Positions 1 through 6,129 are shown, numbered from the stretch's first letter. The stretch: DNA of 7,178 bases from a bacterium (GCA_017853915.1 JAFMIS010000124.1:1-7178); one strand, 5' to 3'. Numbers and translations: made by a program. Notes: a model not told the origin generated them from the letters alone.

Positions 1-2
1 TA

Positions 3-161
3 TGCCCCGAGTGCGCGGCCTTTTACGCCTCCTACAAACACGTTGTCGACACAGCCGCGGAGCTACGAGAACCGGAGCAACCACTCGCGGTGGATGTACA
101 GAATCGCCTTCGCAAGGCGCTGAATGAAAGACTCGGAATCAATCTCCCTTTCATCGCGTAG
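3..161 (+). CDS. Probable zinc-finger anti-sigma factor, C-terminal fragment (5' end outside window)
   Basis: An open frame runs in from the left edge and ends at TAG 159-161, giving the last 52 residues. It opens with CPEC, followed by AAFYASYKHVV, then an acidic and proline-bearing linker and a basic helix (DVQNRLRKALNERLG). In anti-sigma factors of the putative zinc-finger (zf-HC2/ZAS) type, a His-x3-Cys-x2-Cys site binds zinc and is followed by just such a helix. The Cys-x2-Cys half and the following helix are visible here; the histidine would lie outside the window. Such proteins bind and hold an ECF sigma factor, usually encoded just upstream. There is no membrane segment after the zinc motif, so if the call is right this would be a short cytoplasmic form. 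Another small CxxC zinc protein is possible. The gene converges on the minus-strand gene to its right. Confidence 0.55.
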   Translation, partial: CPECAAFYASYKHVVDTAAELREPEQPLAVDVQNRLRKALNERLGINLPFIA

Positions 162-182
162 TCGAGATAGCACCATCATTCC

Positions 183-213
183 AAAAAAAACGCGGGCCCT
201 TGAGCCCGCGTTT
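183..213. terminator. Probable bidirectional intrinsic terminator
   Basis: A perfect 7-bp GC-rich stem (CGCGGGC 191-197 with GCCCGCG 204-210) has a 6-nt loop. It is flanked by A8 at 183-190 and TTT at 211-213, which extend the pairing. Read on the minus strand, the stem is followed by eight U residues, a canonical terminator for the gene ending at 296. Read on the plus strand the U tract is weaker (TTTGCGTT), but it lies 30 bp after the anti-sigma stop codon. The site therefore most likely serves both converging genes. Confidence 0.8.
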
Positions 214-295
214 GCGTTGTGGCGACGCCACTACCTAGCCCGAATATTTCATGCAATCGCAGTACGAGCGCCGCACGGCTCATGAACCATGCGGG

Positions 296-850
296 CTAGC
301 TTCTCGGCGTCACCGTTGGTCTCGGAGTTGCCGTTGGACGGGGTGTCGCTGTTGGGCGCGGCGTCTGTATTGGAGTTGGGGTCTTCACGGGCACGGGAGT
401 AGGATCAACTTGAATATCAGCGCAGCCCAGTATGCTATTGACCTGGTATACGCCCGCACCGAGGCGCTTTCCCTCGAATGTAAACTCAAGTCCCGCCCGC
501 TTTGTTATTCCGGATTGAAGCGCTTCAAACCTATCAACGCACAGCGTTTGCAGGAAGCTCAGATCCGAATGCTTTGATGGTAAAGCGACGTTAATCTGAT
601 AGACCTTGTAGATAAAAGATATCTTACCCTCTTTCGAGATTGCCACTTGGTCGCCTGCGCCTCGAACAATAAGCTCGTTTCCCTTCGCTACCGATCCCTT
701 TGCGCTACTATTCTGCTGCGCTGAGCCTAAGGATGAGATCGAGCTCATCACCAGTTTGATCTGCTCACCGTTGGCATCCGACGCCACAGACGCCAGCGTC
801 ACCGCGCTCATAAAAAAACCTTTGACCATAGTTCCAAACAACTGCTTCAT
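296..850 (-). CDS. Exported protein of unknown function with C-terminal Thr/Pro repeat tail
   Basis: The protein has 184 residues from the ATG at 850. That start is chosen over one 39 nt upstream because AGGAGG lies 4 nt before it and the upstream extension is basic and unlike a signal. Residues 1-10 are basic, and 11-24 are hydrophobic (GFFMSAVTLASVAS), consistent with a Sec signal peptide cleaved near residue 24-28; the signal is moderate in strength. Residues 29-149 form a soluble region that I do not recognise. It has two cysteines (C104, C143) that could form a disulphide after export. Residues 150-184 are a tail of Pro, Thr and basic residues with a six-residue period (ATPRPT). The protein ends within the tail, with no anchor or sorting motif. 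A similar tail ends the thioredoxin-fold protein at 6141-6881. The function is unknown; location in the periplasm or envelope is inferred from the signal. Confidence 0.75.
   Translation of the reverse strand: MKQLFGTMVKGFFMSAVTLASVASDANGEQIKLVMSSISSLGSAQQNSSAKGSVAKGNELIVRGAGDQVAISKEGKISFIYKVYQINVALPSKHSDLSFLQTLCVDRFEALQSGITKRAGLEFTFEGKRLGAGVYQVNSILGCADIQVDPTPVPVKTPTPIQTPRPTATPRPTATPRPTVTPRS
299..382 (-). repeat. Degenerate 18-bp repeats encoding the Thr/Pro tail
   Basis: Successive 18-bp units encode QTPRPT, ATPRPT, ATPRPT and VTPRS at residues 162-184, preceded by a less regular TPTPI. Codons differ between units (CGT, CGC and AGA for Arg; ACA, ACG and ACT for Thr). The repeat is therefore better conserved in protein than in DNA, which suggests an old expansion kept by selection on composition rather than a fresh slippage event. 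Confidence 0.75.
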
Positions 851-854
851 ACAT

Positions 855-860
855 CCTCCT
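855..860 (-). promoter_or_regulatory. Ribosome binding site that fixes the start at 850
   Basis: AGGAGG, read on the minus strand, lies 4 nt before ATG 850. It is a full anti-Shine-Dalgarno match, slightly close to the start. It decides against the longer frame that opens at 889. Confidence 0.8.
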
Positions 861-1123
861 AAAAACCTGCGGCATCTGCCTGTCCTCATTCCCGATACCC
901 TGGCTGGGTCGAGGAGATAAGCAGCTCTCGCGGCTAACGTATACTGGTAGTATGCTCAACAGCCCTCCGGAATCGGTGGCGAAGTCATAACAAAGCTGTA
1001 ACAAGTGAGGCCCCGTCGCCCAAGGAACCAATAGGTTATCGCTACCGCGCTCGACATCGCACTCAGGATGCGCGTGACTTACCCTGCTCGTTTGGATCAC
1101 CTAAGCTGCCTATTCACACTAGG

Positions 1124-1153
1124 AACAGCGCTGTTGACGGCCCCGCACGGGGC
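1124..1153. repeat. Two adjacent palindromes upstream of polA
   Basis: AACAGCGCTGTT (1124-1135) is a perfect 12-bp palindrome. It is followed four bases later by GCCCCG-CA-CGGGGC (1140-1153), with perfect 6-bp arms. The first overlaps the start of the candidate -35 (1134-1139), and the second fills much of the -35/-10 spacer. They could be a repressor operator. They do not match the Escherichia coli LexA box (CTGT-N8-ACAG) or the Gram-positive form (GAAC-N4-GTTC). Confidence 0.4.
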
Positions 1154-1162
1154 TCGTAACCT
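1134..1162 (+). promoter_or_regulatory. Weak candidate sigma-70-type promoter of polA
   Basis: TTGACG (1134-1139, 5 of 6 consensus positions) is followed after 17 bp by TAACCT (1157-1162, 3 of 6, including the key T1, A2 and T6). If used, transcription would start about seven bases later, at or next to the A of the polA ATG (1169), giving a leaderless message. The -10 is poor, and a promoter further upstream is possible. Confidence 0.3.
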
Positions 1163-1168
1163 CCCCCC

Positions 1169-3907
1169 ATGCAAACTCCCCACGACATTACCTACCTCAT
1201 CGATGGCTCTGGCTACATATTCCGCGCGTTCTACGCGATCCAACGCCTCAGCACGAAGAGTGGATTCCCAACAAACGCCCTGTATGGATTCTTAAAGATG
1301 ATCCTTAAAACGGTCGCCACCGCGAACTCATCGAAGGTAGCGATCGTTTTCGACGCTGGGAAGAAAACTTTTCGTAATGACCTCTACCCAGAGTACAAGG
1401 CAAACCGCACCGAGTGTCCGCCCGAGCTCCTTGAGCAGATGCCATATTTTAGGGAGCTCTCAAAAGCGCTCGGACTCCCCGTGCTTGAGTGCCCTGGGTA
1501 CGAAGCTGACGACATTATCGCCACCCTCACGTCGCGGCTAACCACACAGGGACATCCGGTAGTGATCGTATCTGGCGACAAGGACCTGATGCAGCTCGTG
1601 ACTGAGACTGTTCAGATCTGGGATACGATGAAGGATCAGCGCTACGGCATCCCAGAGGTCACTGAAAAATTCGGTGTAGGGCCTGATAAAGTAACAGAGA
1701 TCTTGGCTCTTACGGGCGATTCATCCGATAACGTTCCAGGAGTCGATGGCGTAGGGCCAAAAACCGCCACGCAACTCGTCCAGAAGTATGGCTCGGCTGA
1801 GGGCGTAATCGCCGCAGTAGAGAAGATTCAAGAGGACTCTGAGATTCGCAATAGAAAGAAGATCGCCGACAGCATCGCTTCAAATATCGAGCAGCTCCGG
1901 CTGGCGCGTAAACTTGTCGAGGTGGATCAGAATGTTCCTCTTGAAAAGATCTCCGATGGCACGACTGACATCGACGAACTCCTGCGCAAGCGAGAGATCG
2001 ACCCCATACATCTTGGGGAGCTCTTTGAACGATTCGAGTTTCAATCACTCTTTAAAGAATTCAAGAATATCCTCGGGCCAGCGAAACGCTCAGACAGCAC
2101 CTCCTCATTCGATTACAAGACTATCCGCGCAAGTGACTTCGCAGAGTGGCAAGAGCTTTTCAAAACCCAACGAGCCTTCTCCTTTGACCTTGAGACGACA
2201 TCACTTGAAATTCACGCGGCTTCCCTGGTGGGAATCTCGCTGTGCTGGAATGATTCACAGGCGTTTTACATTCCCCTAGGACACAAGGGAGCCGAGGACC
2301 AGGTTCGCTGGAGCGATTTTGTCGCCGCCGCGAAACATCGCTTCGAGGATCCAACCGTTCACAAGAGTGGTCAGAACGCTAAATACGATATCAGCATCCT
2401 CCAAGCGCACGGCATTAACACACAAGGGCTAACCTTCGACTCAATGGTAGCCGCGTACCTCCTGAATCCAGACAGCAGAAACTTTAATTTAACCGCTTTG
2501 GCGAACGACTACCTCAACCTCCCAGTAATTGAGTACACCGAGATTACAGAGGGGAAAGCTGACTTCTCTGAGGTTTCCATCGACGAAGCGACCCGCTATG
2601 CCTGTCAGGACGCTCACTATGCCTGGTTGCTTAAAGAGCATCTCGCTCCGCGCATCGAGGAGAGTGGGCTCTCTCGCGTCATGAATGAATTGGAGGTTCC
2701 GCTCATACCCGTTTTAGCAAAGATGGAGCGACTCGGAATCAAAGTTGACGCCGAGAAGCTTCGCGCGATGTCGGCCGAATTCGAAATTCAATTAAAAGCT
2801 CTTGAGACTCGAATTTATCAGACCGCTGATTGCGAGTTTAATATCAACTCCCCCAAGCAGCTCGCCGATCTATTTTTCAACAAGCTGGGGATCTCAACCA
2901 AGGGAGTAAAGAAGACTAAGACCGGATTTTCGACCGACTCATCCGTTCTTGAGAAGCTGGCTGAGACTCACGAGCTTCCCGCTCTGATCCTTGAGTATCG
3001 AACCCTTCATAAACTGAAGTCCACCTACACCGACGCCCTATTCGAGTACATCTCTCCGAAAACCGGCCGCGTACACACCCGCCTTAATCAAACGATCACG
3101 GGCACAGGTCGGCTCTCAAGCTCTGATCCGAACCTGCAAAATATTCCCGTGCAAAGCAAGGAAGGGGCTCGTATCCGCTCCGCTTTTATCCCTGAACCGG
3201 GCTACTTCTTCATATCGGCTGACTATTCGCAGATTGAACTTCGGCTGCTCGCGCACATGAGTGGCGATGAGACCCTGATAGCCGCGTTTCAGGAGGGCCG
3301 CGACATTCACGCCAGCACCGCGCGAGAGATCATGGGACTCTCGGCCCATGAGGAGGTTCCGGATGATATTCGGCGAATCGGAAAGACCATCAACTTCGGC
3401 ATCGTGTACGGCATGGGCGCATTTCGACTAGGTAAGGAACTGGGAATTCCCGTACAACAGGCGAGCCAGTACATCACTAATTACTTCAAGCGCTATCCGA
3501 AGGTGAAAGAGTACTTCTCGAAGCTTGAGGAGACCGCTCTTTCGCATGGTGAGGTTCAAACCATTTATGGACGCAAGCGTGTTATCTCCTCGATCGACAC
3601 CAGTGGCAGGGACCAAGGCTTTGCCATGCGCGCCGCAATCAACGCGCCGCTGCAGGGATCCGCGGCCGATATCATTAAGCTTGCGATGATACGAGTCGAA
3701 CAGCTCCTGACGGAGTCGTATCCGGACTCTCATTTAATTCTTCAAATTCATGACGAGCTCTTGATCGAGGCGAAGGACTCAGGCCCGGAACACAACAAGA
3801 GATTAATCTCCGCGATTCAGAGCACCATGGAAAACGTTATGCGACTCGCCGTGCCCTTAAAGGTCGATGTCGGTAATGGATCTAATTGGCAAGAGAGTCA
3901 GAGCTAG
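1169..3907 (+). CDS. polA: DNA polymerase I
   Basis: This 912-residue enzyme fills gaps, removes RNA primers and acts in repair synthesis in the cytoplasm (Escherichia coli Pol I: 928). Residues 1 to about 290 are the 5'-nuclease, with metal ligands D12, E112, D114, D115, D137, D139, D184 and D187 and a helix-hairpin-helix (VDGVGPKTA). Residues about 320-500 are the 3'-5' exonuclease, with D340 and E342 (FDLETTSL), D407 (QNAKYD), and Y477 and D481 (YACQD). Proofreading therefore looks active, unlike the Thermus enzymes that lack these residues. The polymerase domain follows, with TGRLSSSDPNLQNIP, motif A D685 (DYSQIELR), motif B R735, K739, F743 and Y747 (TINFGIVYG), and motif C H861, D862 and E863. 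Phe743 matches E. coli F762, the form that discriminates against dideoxynucleotides. The ATG at 1169 gives the expected short lead before YLIDG. No Shine-Dalgarno sequence precedes it, which is unusual. The gene appears monocistronic, with its own terminator. Confidence 0.98.
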   Translation: MQTPHDITYLIDGSGYIFRAFYAIQRLSTKSGFPTNALYGFLKMILKTVATANSSKVAIVFDAGKKTFRNDLYPEYKANRTECPPELLEQMPYFRELSKALGLPVLECPGYEADDIIATLTSRLTTQGHPVVIVSGDKDLMQLVTETVQIWDTMKDQRYGIPEVTEKFGVGPDKVTEILALTGDSSDNVPGVDGVGPKTATQLVQKYGSAEGVIAAVEKIQEDSEIRNRKKIADSIASNIEQLRLARKLVEVDQNVPLEKISDGTTDIDELLRKREIDPIHLGELFERFEFQSLFKEFKNILGPAKRSDSTSSFDYKTIRASDFAEWQELFKTQRAFSFDLETTSLEIHAASLVGISLCWNDSQAFYIPLGHKGAEDQVRWSDFVAAAKHRFEDPTVHKSGQNAKYDISILQAHGINTQGLTFDSMVAAYLLNPDSRNFNLTALANDYLNLPVIEYTEITEGKADFSEVSIDEATRYACQDAHYAWLLKEHLAPRIEESGLSRVMNELEVPLIPVLAKMERLGIKVDAEKLRAMSAEFEIQLKALETRIYQTADCEFNINSPKQLADLFFNKLGISTKGVKKTKTGFSTDSSVLEKLAETHELPALILEYRTLHKLKSTYTDALFEYISPKTGRVHTRLNQTITGTGRLSSSDPNLQNIPVQSKEGARIRSAFIPEPGYFFISADYSQIELRLLAHMSGDETLIAAFQEGRDIHASTAREIMGLSAHEEVPDDIRRIGKTINFGIVYGMGAFRLGKELGIPVQQASQYITNYFKRYPKVKEYFSKLEETALSHGEVQTIYGRKRVISSIDTSGRDQGFAMRAAINAPLQGSAADIIKLAMIRVEQLLTESYPDSHLILQIHDELLIEAKDSGPEHNKRLISAIQSTMENVMRLAVPLKVDVGNGSNWQESQS

Positions 3908-3914
3908 ATACGTC

Positions 3915-3955
3915 GGTGGATTTCGCCTTAATTGATGAGCGAAATCAACCTTTTT
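3915..3955 (+). terminator. Intrinsic terminator of polA
   Basis: GGTGGATTTCGC (3915-3926) pairs with GCGAAATCAACC (3939-3950), 12 bp with one mismatch and a 12-nt loop. TTTTT follows directly at 3951-3955. It begins 7 bp after the polA stop codon and separates polA from the lipoprotein gene. Confidence 0.9.
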
Positions 3956-4101
3956 GAGGGCTGTTGCGCCGGCCACATACCATGCCAATCCCACCTAAAC
4001 AGCACGGGGTGGCGAGCCATCAGCATACCCTAACTGTGGGATAGGACGTTCCTTTTCCCTAATAGAAGCGCACGGTTCCTTTTTTTGACACGGAGGTTGT
4101 T

Positions 4102-4368
4102 ATGAAGGGTTTGCGCTTAGCGTTGATTGGGTTTGCTCTTGTCAATGTTGTGGCATGCGCCGCTCCGCGGGACTTCAGTCCTCGCTATGGGCGCCCTGCA
4201 CTGCCCAACCATGGGGTCATTATCGTTGATGTCCCCCAAGAGCAGAGACCCAAGGAAACGGACTCGATCCGGCAGAAAGAAAACCAGATCGAGACCGCCC
4301 GATACATCACCGAAATCTTGGTGCTGGCGGGTGGAATCACGATCGAAGTCCTCCGATTAATTCGGTAG
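4102..4368 (+). CDS. Small lipoprotein of unknown function
   Basis: The frame encodes 88 residues. GGAGG (4092-4096) lies 5 nt before the ATG, a good ribosome binding site. Residues 1-18 are a lipoprotein signal: K2 and R5, a hydrophobic run LALIGFALVNVVA, then the lipobox VVAC with Cys19 as the acylation site. A20 follows, so the usual +2 inner-membrane retention Asp is absent and outer-membrane sorting is expected if Lol rules apply. The mature part is about 70 residues: a Pro/Arg-rich stretch (PRDFSPRYGRPALP), a short beta-like run (GVIIVDV), a charged segment rich in Glu, Gln, Lys and Arg (45-67), and a C-terminal hydrophobic or amphipathic segment (68-88, with E71 and E82 inside). I do not recognise the family. 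The gene stands alone, between the polA terminator and the hairpin at 4388-4426. Confidence 0.8.
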   Translation: MKGLRLALIGFALVNVVACAAPRDFSPRYGRPALPNHGVIIVDVPQEQRPKETDSIRQKENQIETARYITEILVLAGGITIEVLRLIR

Positions 4369-4387
4369 GGTTCTAACTCGTGATTCC

Positions 4388-4426
4388 GTGAGAGGACGCT
4401 CTATTAGAAGAGTAGCGTCCTCTCAC
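4388..4426. terminator. Long perfect hairpin between convergent genes, probable bidirectional terminator
   Basis: GTGAGAGGACGCT (4388-4400) pairs perfectly with AGCGTCCTCTCAC (4414-4426), a 13-bp stem with a 13-nt loop. It lies 19 bp after the lipoprotein stop and 25 bp beyond the symporter stop on the other strand. Neither side carries a true U tract (plus side ATCTTATCTCG; minus side GAATCACG). A terminator role comes from position and stem strength; a message-stabilising 3' hairpin would also fit. Confidence 0.55.
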
Positions 4427-4451
4427 ATCTTATCTCGCATCTTCTTCGTTT

Positions 4452-5948
4452 TTACGCGGCGCGATCTCGGACAGTTTTAGACGCATGCGGCACGCGGCGA
4501 GTTTGCGCTACTTGCTTCAACCGATAGTGATGACCATGGGCGTTTCGAATCGCTTGCGGGCCAAGGGAGCCCACAACCATGCCGAGGCTAGCCGCGATAA
4601 GACCCGCCAGTTGAGCCGGAAAGCTCTGGCCCGCTGGGGTGATGAAGAAGAGTAGCCAGGAGACGATCCCCAGAATAATTGAAAAGACCGCCCCCTGTGT
4701 ACTCGCAGCCCTCCAGTACAGGCCGCATACAAGCGGCACAAACGCCCCCACAAGCGTCACTTGATACGCGCCCGACACCAGCTCATAGATCGAGCTTCCT
4801 CGCATCAAGCTCGCGTACGCGAGTACAGCGGCGCTGAATACCAAGACCGTCACGCGCATCGCCACAAGGGCCTCTCGGTCACTTTGATAAGGACGGATAT
4901 GACGCCAGATATTTTCAGTAAAGGTAACACTCGGGGCTAGCAGCGTCGCGGACGCGCACGACTTGATGGCTGAAAGTAACGCCCCGAAAAAAAGCACCTG
5001 CATAATGAACGGCATCCGCTCCACAACGAGGGTCGGAAGGACCTTTTGTGGATCTTCCACCATCAGTCGCGTCGCCGTTTCAGGCATAATAATGAGGGCG
5101 CTCACCACGAGAAACATCGGAACAAAGGCGAATACCATGTAGCACAGCCCTCCTATGATCGACCCTCGCGTAGCGGCGTATGAGTCTCTCGCCGACATTA
5201 CGCGCTGAAAGACATCTTGCTGCGGGATTGATCCCAACATCATCGTGATAGCCGCGGCGAGAAAGAACATAACATCGCGGAAATTCGGCTCGGGCAGAAG
5301 TCGAAACATATTCCGAGACACGGCCACATCGATTACGCGCTCCATTCCACCTGCCTGCTCTCCCGCGAATACCGCAAGAATCGCCAGTCCTACGACGAGA
5401 ATTATCATCTGGATGAAGTCCGTAATCGCCACCGACCACATTCCTCCGAAAAGGGTGTAGGCAAGTATGCTCATAACACCCGCCACCATGCCCTGCGGAA
5501 CAGAGAGCGCAGCGTTAGAGAGAACATTAAAAACCACACCGAGCGCGGTGACTTGAGCCGAAACCCAACCGAGGTAACTGATCATGATAATAATCGAGCA
5601 GGTCAGCTCAACAGATCGGCCGTACCGCTCTCGATAATAGTCGCTGATGGTAAGGAGATTCATCCGGTAGAGCTTTGAGGCGAAAAACACCCCAACCAGG
5701 ATGAGACACATTCCGGAACCAAACGGATCCTCAACCACGCCGTGGAGGCCGGAGTTGACGAATTTCGCCGGTATGCCCAAGACCGTTTCCGAACCAAACC
5801 AGGTCGCGAATGTAGTAGTGACGATCATCGAGAGGGGAAGATGCCTCCCCGCGATGGCAAAATCAGCGGAGTTCTTCACTCGCTTGGCCGCTATCAGACC
5901 AATAACGATGGTGATCAACAGGTACACGATCACGAGCGAGAAAAGCAT
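4452..5948 (-). CDS. Sodium/solute symporter (SSS) family transporter, substrate unknown
   Basis: The protein has 498 residues from ATG 5948, typical for the family. The GTG directly before this ATG is also in frame, but GGGGAG at 5960-5955 sits 6 nt from the ATG and only 3 nt from the GTG. Family marks are the N-terminal helix followed by DFAIAGRHLPLS and ATWFGSETVLGIP (residues 29-60, unwound TM1 of the LeuT-like core), LTISDYYRERYG (99-110), FGGMWSVAITDFIQ (167-180), and FFGALLSAIKSCASATLLAPS in core TM8. About 13 membrane helices are expected; the C-terminus is a basic, soluble tail. The family couples inward sodium flow to uptake of proline, sugars, pantothenate, carboxylates and others, and the sequence does not reveal which. 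By remembered alignment to PutP (S340, T341), S330 and C331 occupy the Na2 positions, with Lys329 just before. Transcription is probably separate from the gene upstream, 192 bp away. Confidence 0.92.
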   Translation of the reverse strand: MLFSLVIVYLLITIVIGLIAAKRVKNSADFAIAGRHLPLSMIVTTTFATWFGSETVLGIPAKFVNSGLHGVVEDPFGSGMCLILVGVFFASKLYRMNLLTISDYYRERYGRSVELTCSIIIMISYLGWVSAQVTALGVVFNVLSNAALSVPQGMVAGVMSILAYTLFGGMWSVAITDFIQMIILVVGLAILAVFAGEQAGGMERVIDVAVSRNMFRLLPEPNFRDVMFFLAAAITMMLGSIPQQDVFQRVMSARDSYAATRGSIIGGLCYMVFAFVPMFLVVSALIIMPETATRLMVEDPQKVLPTLVVERMPFIMQVLFFGALLSAIKSCASATLLAPSVTFTENIWRHIRPYQSDREALVAMRVTVLVFSAAVLAYASLMRGSSIYELVSGAYQVTLVGAFVPLVCGLYWRAASTQGAVFSIILGIVSWLLFFITPAGQSFPAQLAGLIAASLGMVVGSLGPQAIRNAHGHHYRLKQVAQTRRVPHASKTVRDRAA

Positions 5949-5954
5949 CACGTT

Positions 5955-5960
5955 CTCCCC
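5955..5960 (-). promoter_or_regulatory. Ribosome binding site of the symporter gene
   Basis: GGGGAG on the minus strand lies 6 nt before ATG 5948. It selects that codon over the in-frame GTG at 5951, which would be only 3 nt away. Confidence 0.6.
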
Positions 5961-6018
5961 ACATCTGGCACGCTGGTCTCTCGACGAATTTTCAACGCGC
6001 CGGTCCGGTAGCGATAGG

Positions 6019-6035
6019 CATTAAGCCCATTAAGC
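6019..6035. repeat. Short tandem direct repeat upstream of the symporter gene
   Basis: CATTAAGC occurs at 6019-6026 and again at 6028-6035, a 9-bp step, about 70-90 bp upstream of the symporter start. Spacing close to one helical turn would allow two regulator subunits to bind on one face of the DNA, but a pair this short can arise by chance. Confidence 0.35.
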
Positions 6036-6110
6036 AGAGGGCCTGCTCACAAAGGGAGAATCCTCGATCCTGAGGGTGTATTACAAACAACTTTTCATTG
6101 CAGAGATGTT

Positions 6111-6129
6111 TTTCTACTCTGAGTAGAAA
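6111..6129. repeat. 19-bp palindrome between the thioredoxin-fold gene and the symporter gene
   Basis: TTTCTACTCTGAGTAGAAA has perfect 9-bp arms about a single central base. It starts 11 bp past the stop codon of the thioredoxin-fold gene (minus strand) and lies about 165 bp upstream of the symporter start. In RNA it can form a 7-bp stem with a 5-nt loop, but A residues rather than U follow on the minus strand, so it is a poor terminator. An operator or a 3'-end hairpin are the alternatives. Confidence 0.5.

Larger units (their letters stand above)
851..1168. other. Divergent intergenic region, no gene seen
   Basis: This 318-bp gap separates the exported-protein gene from polA, which are divergently transcribed, so it should hold both promoters. 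Visible elements are an inverted repeat ATACT-GGT-AGTAT (941-953), a 12-bp perfect palindrome (1124-1135), a second palindrome (1140-1153) and a weak -35/-10 pair before polA. I could not place a convincing promoter for the minus-strand gene. Open frames crossing this region on both strands have no ribosome binding site or recognisable protein character. Confidence 0.6.

Noticed and set aside
251..577. Plus-strand open frame of 108 codons opposite the exported-protein gene
   Set aside because: Its Arg/Trp/Cys-rich product is the antisense reading of the Thr/Pro repeats.
851..889. Thirteen-residue N-terminal extension of the exported protein (start at 889)
   Set aside because: AGGAGG lies inside this stretch, 4 nt before ATG 850, and the signal peptide begins properly at 850.
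1037..1047. TATCGCTACCG upstream of polA also present inverted at 6006-6016 upstream of the symporter
   Set aside because: Several shared 11-mers are expected by chance within 7 kb on two strands, and no wider similarity surrounds these.
765..1100. Minus-strand open frame of 111 codons overlapping the start of the exported-protein gene
   Set aside because: It overlaps a gene with a strong ribosome binding site and signal peptide, has no ribosome binding site itself, and its product is rich in Cys, Arg and Ser with no domain character.
1122..1137. Possible LexA-type SOS box before polA
   Set aside because: The palindrome AACAGCGCTGTT has neither the CTGT-N8-ACAG nor the GAAC-N4-GTTC pattern.
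4085..4090. TTGACA, a perfect -35 hexamer
   Set aside because: It lies just upstream of the ribosome binding site, so any -10 would fall inside the lipoprotein coding region and the transcript would lack the start.
5949..5951. GTG as the symporter start codon
   Set aside because: It is in frame but only 3 nt from GGGGAG, while the next codon is ATG at a normal 6-nt spacing.
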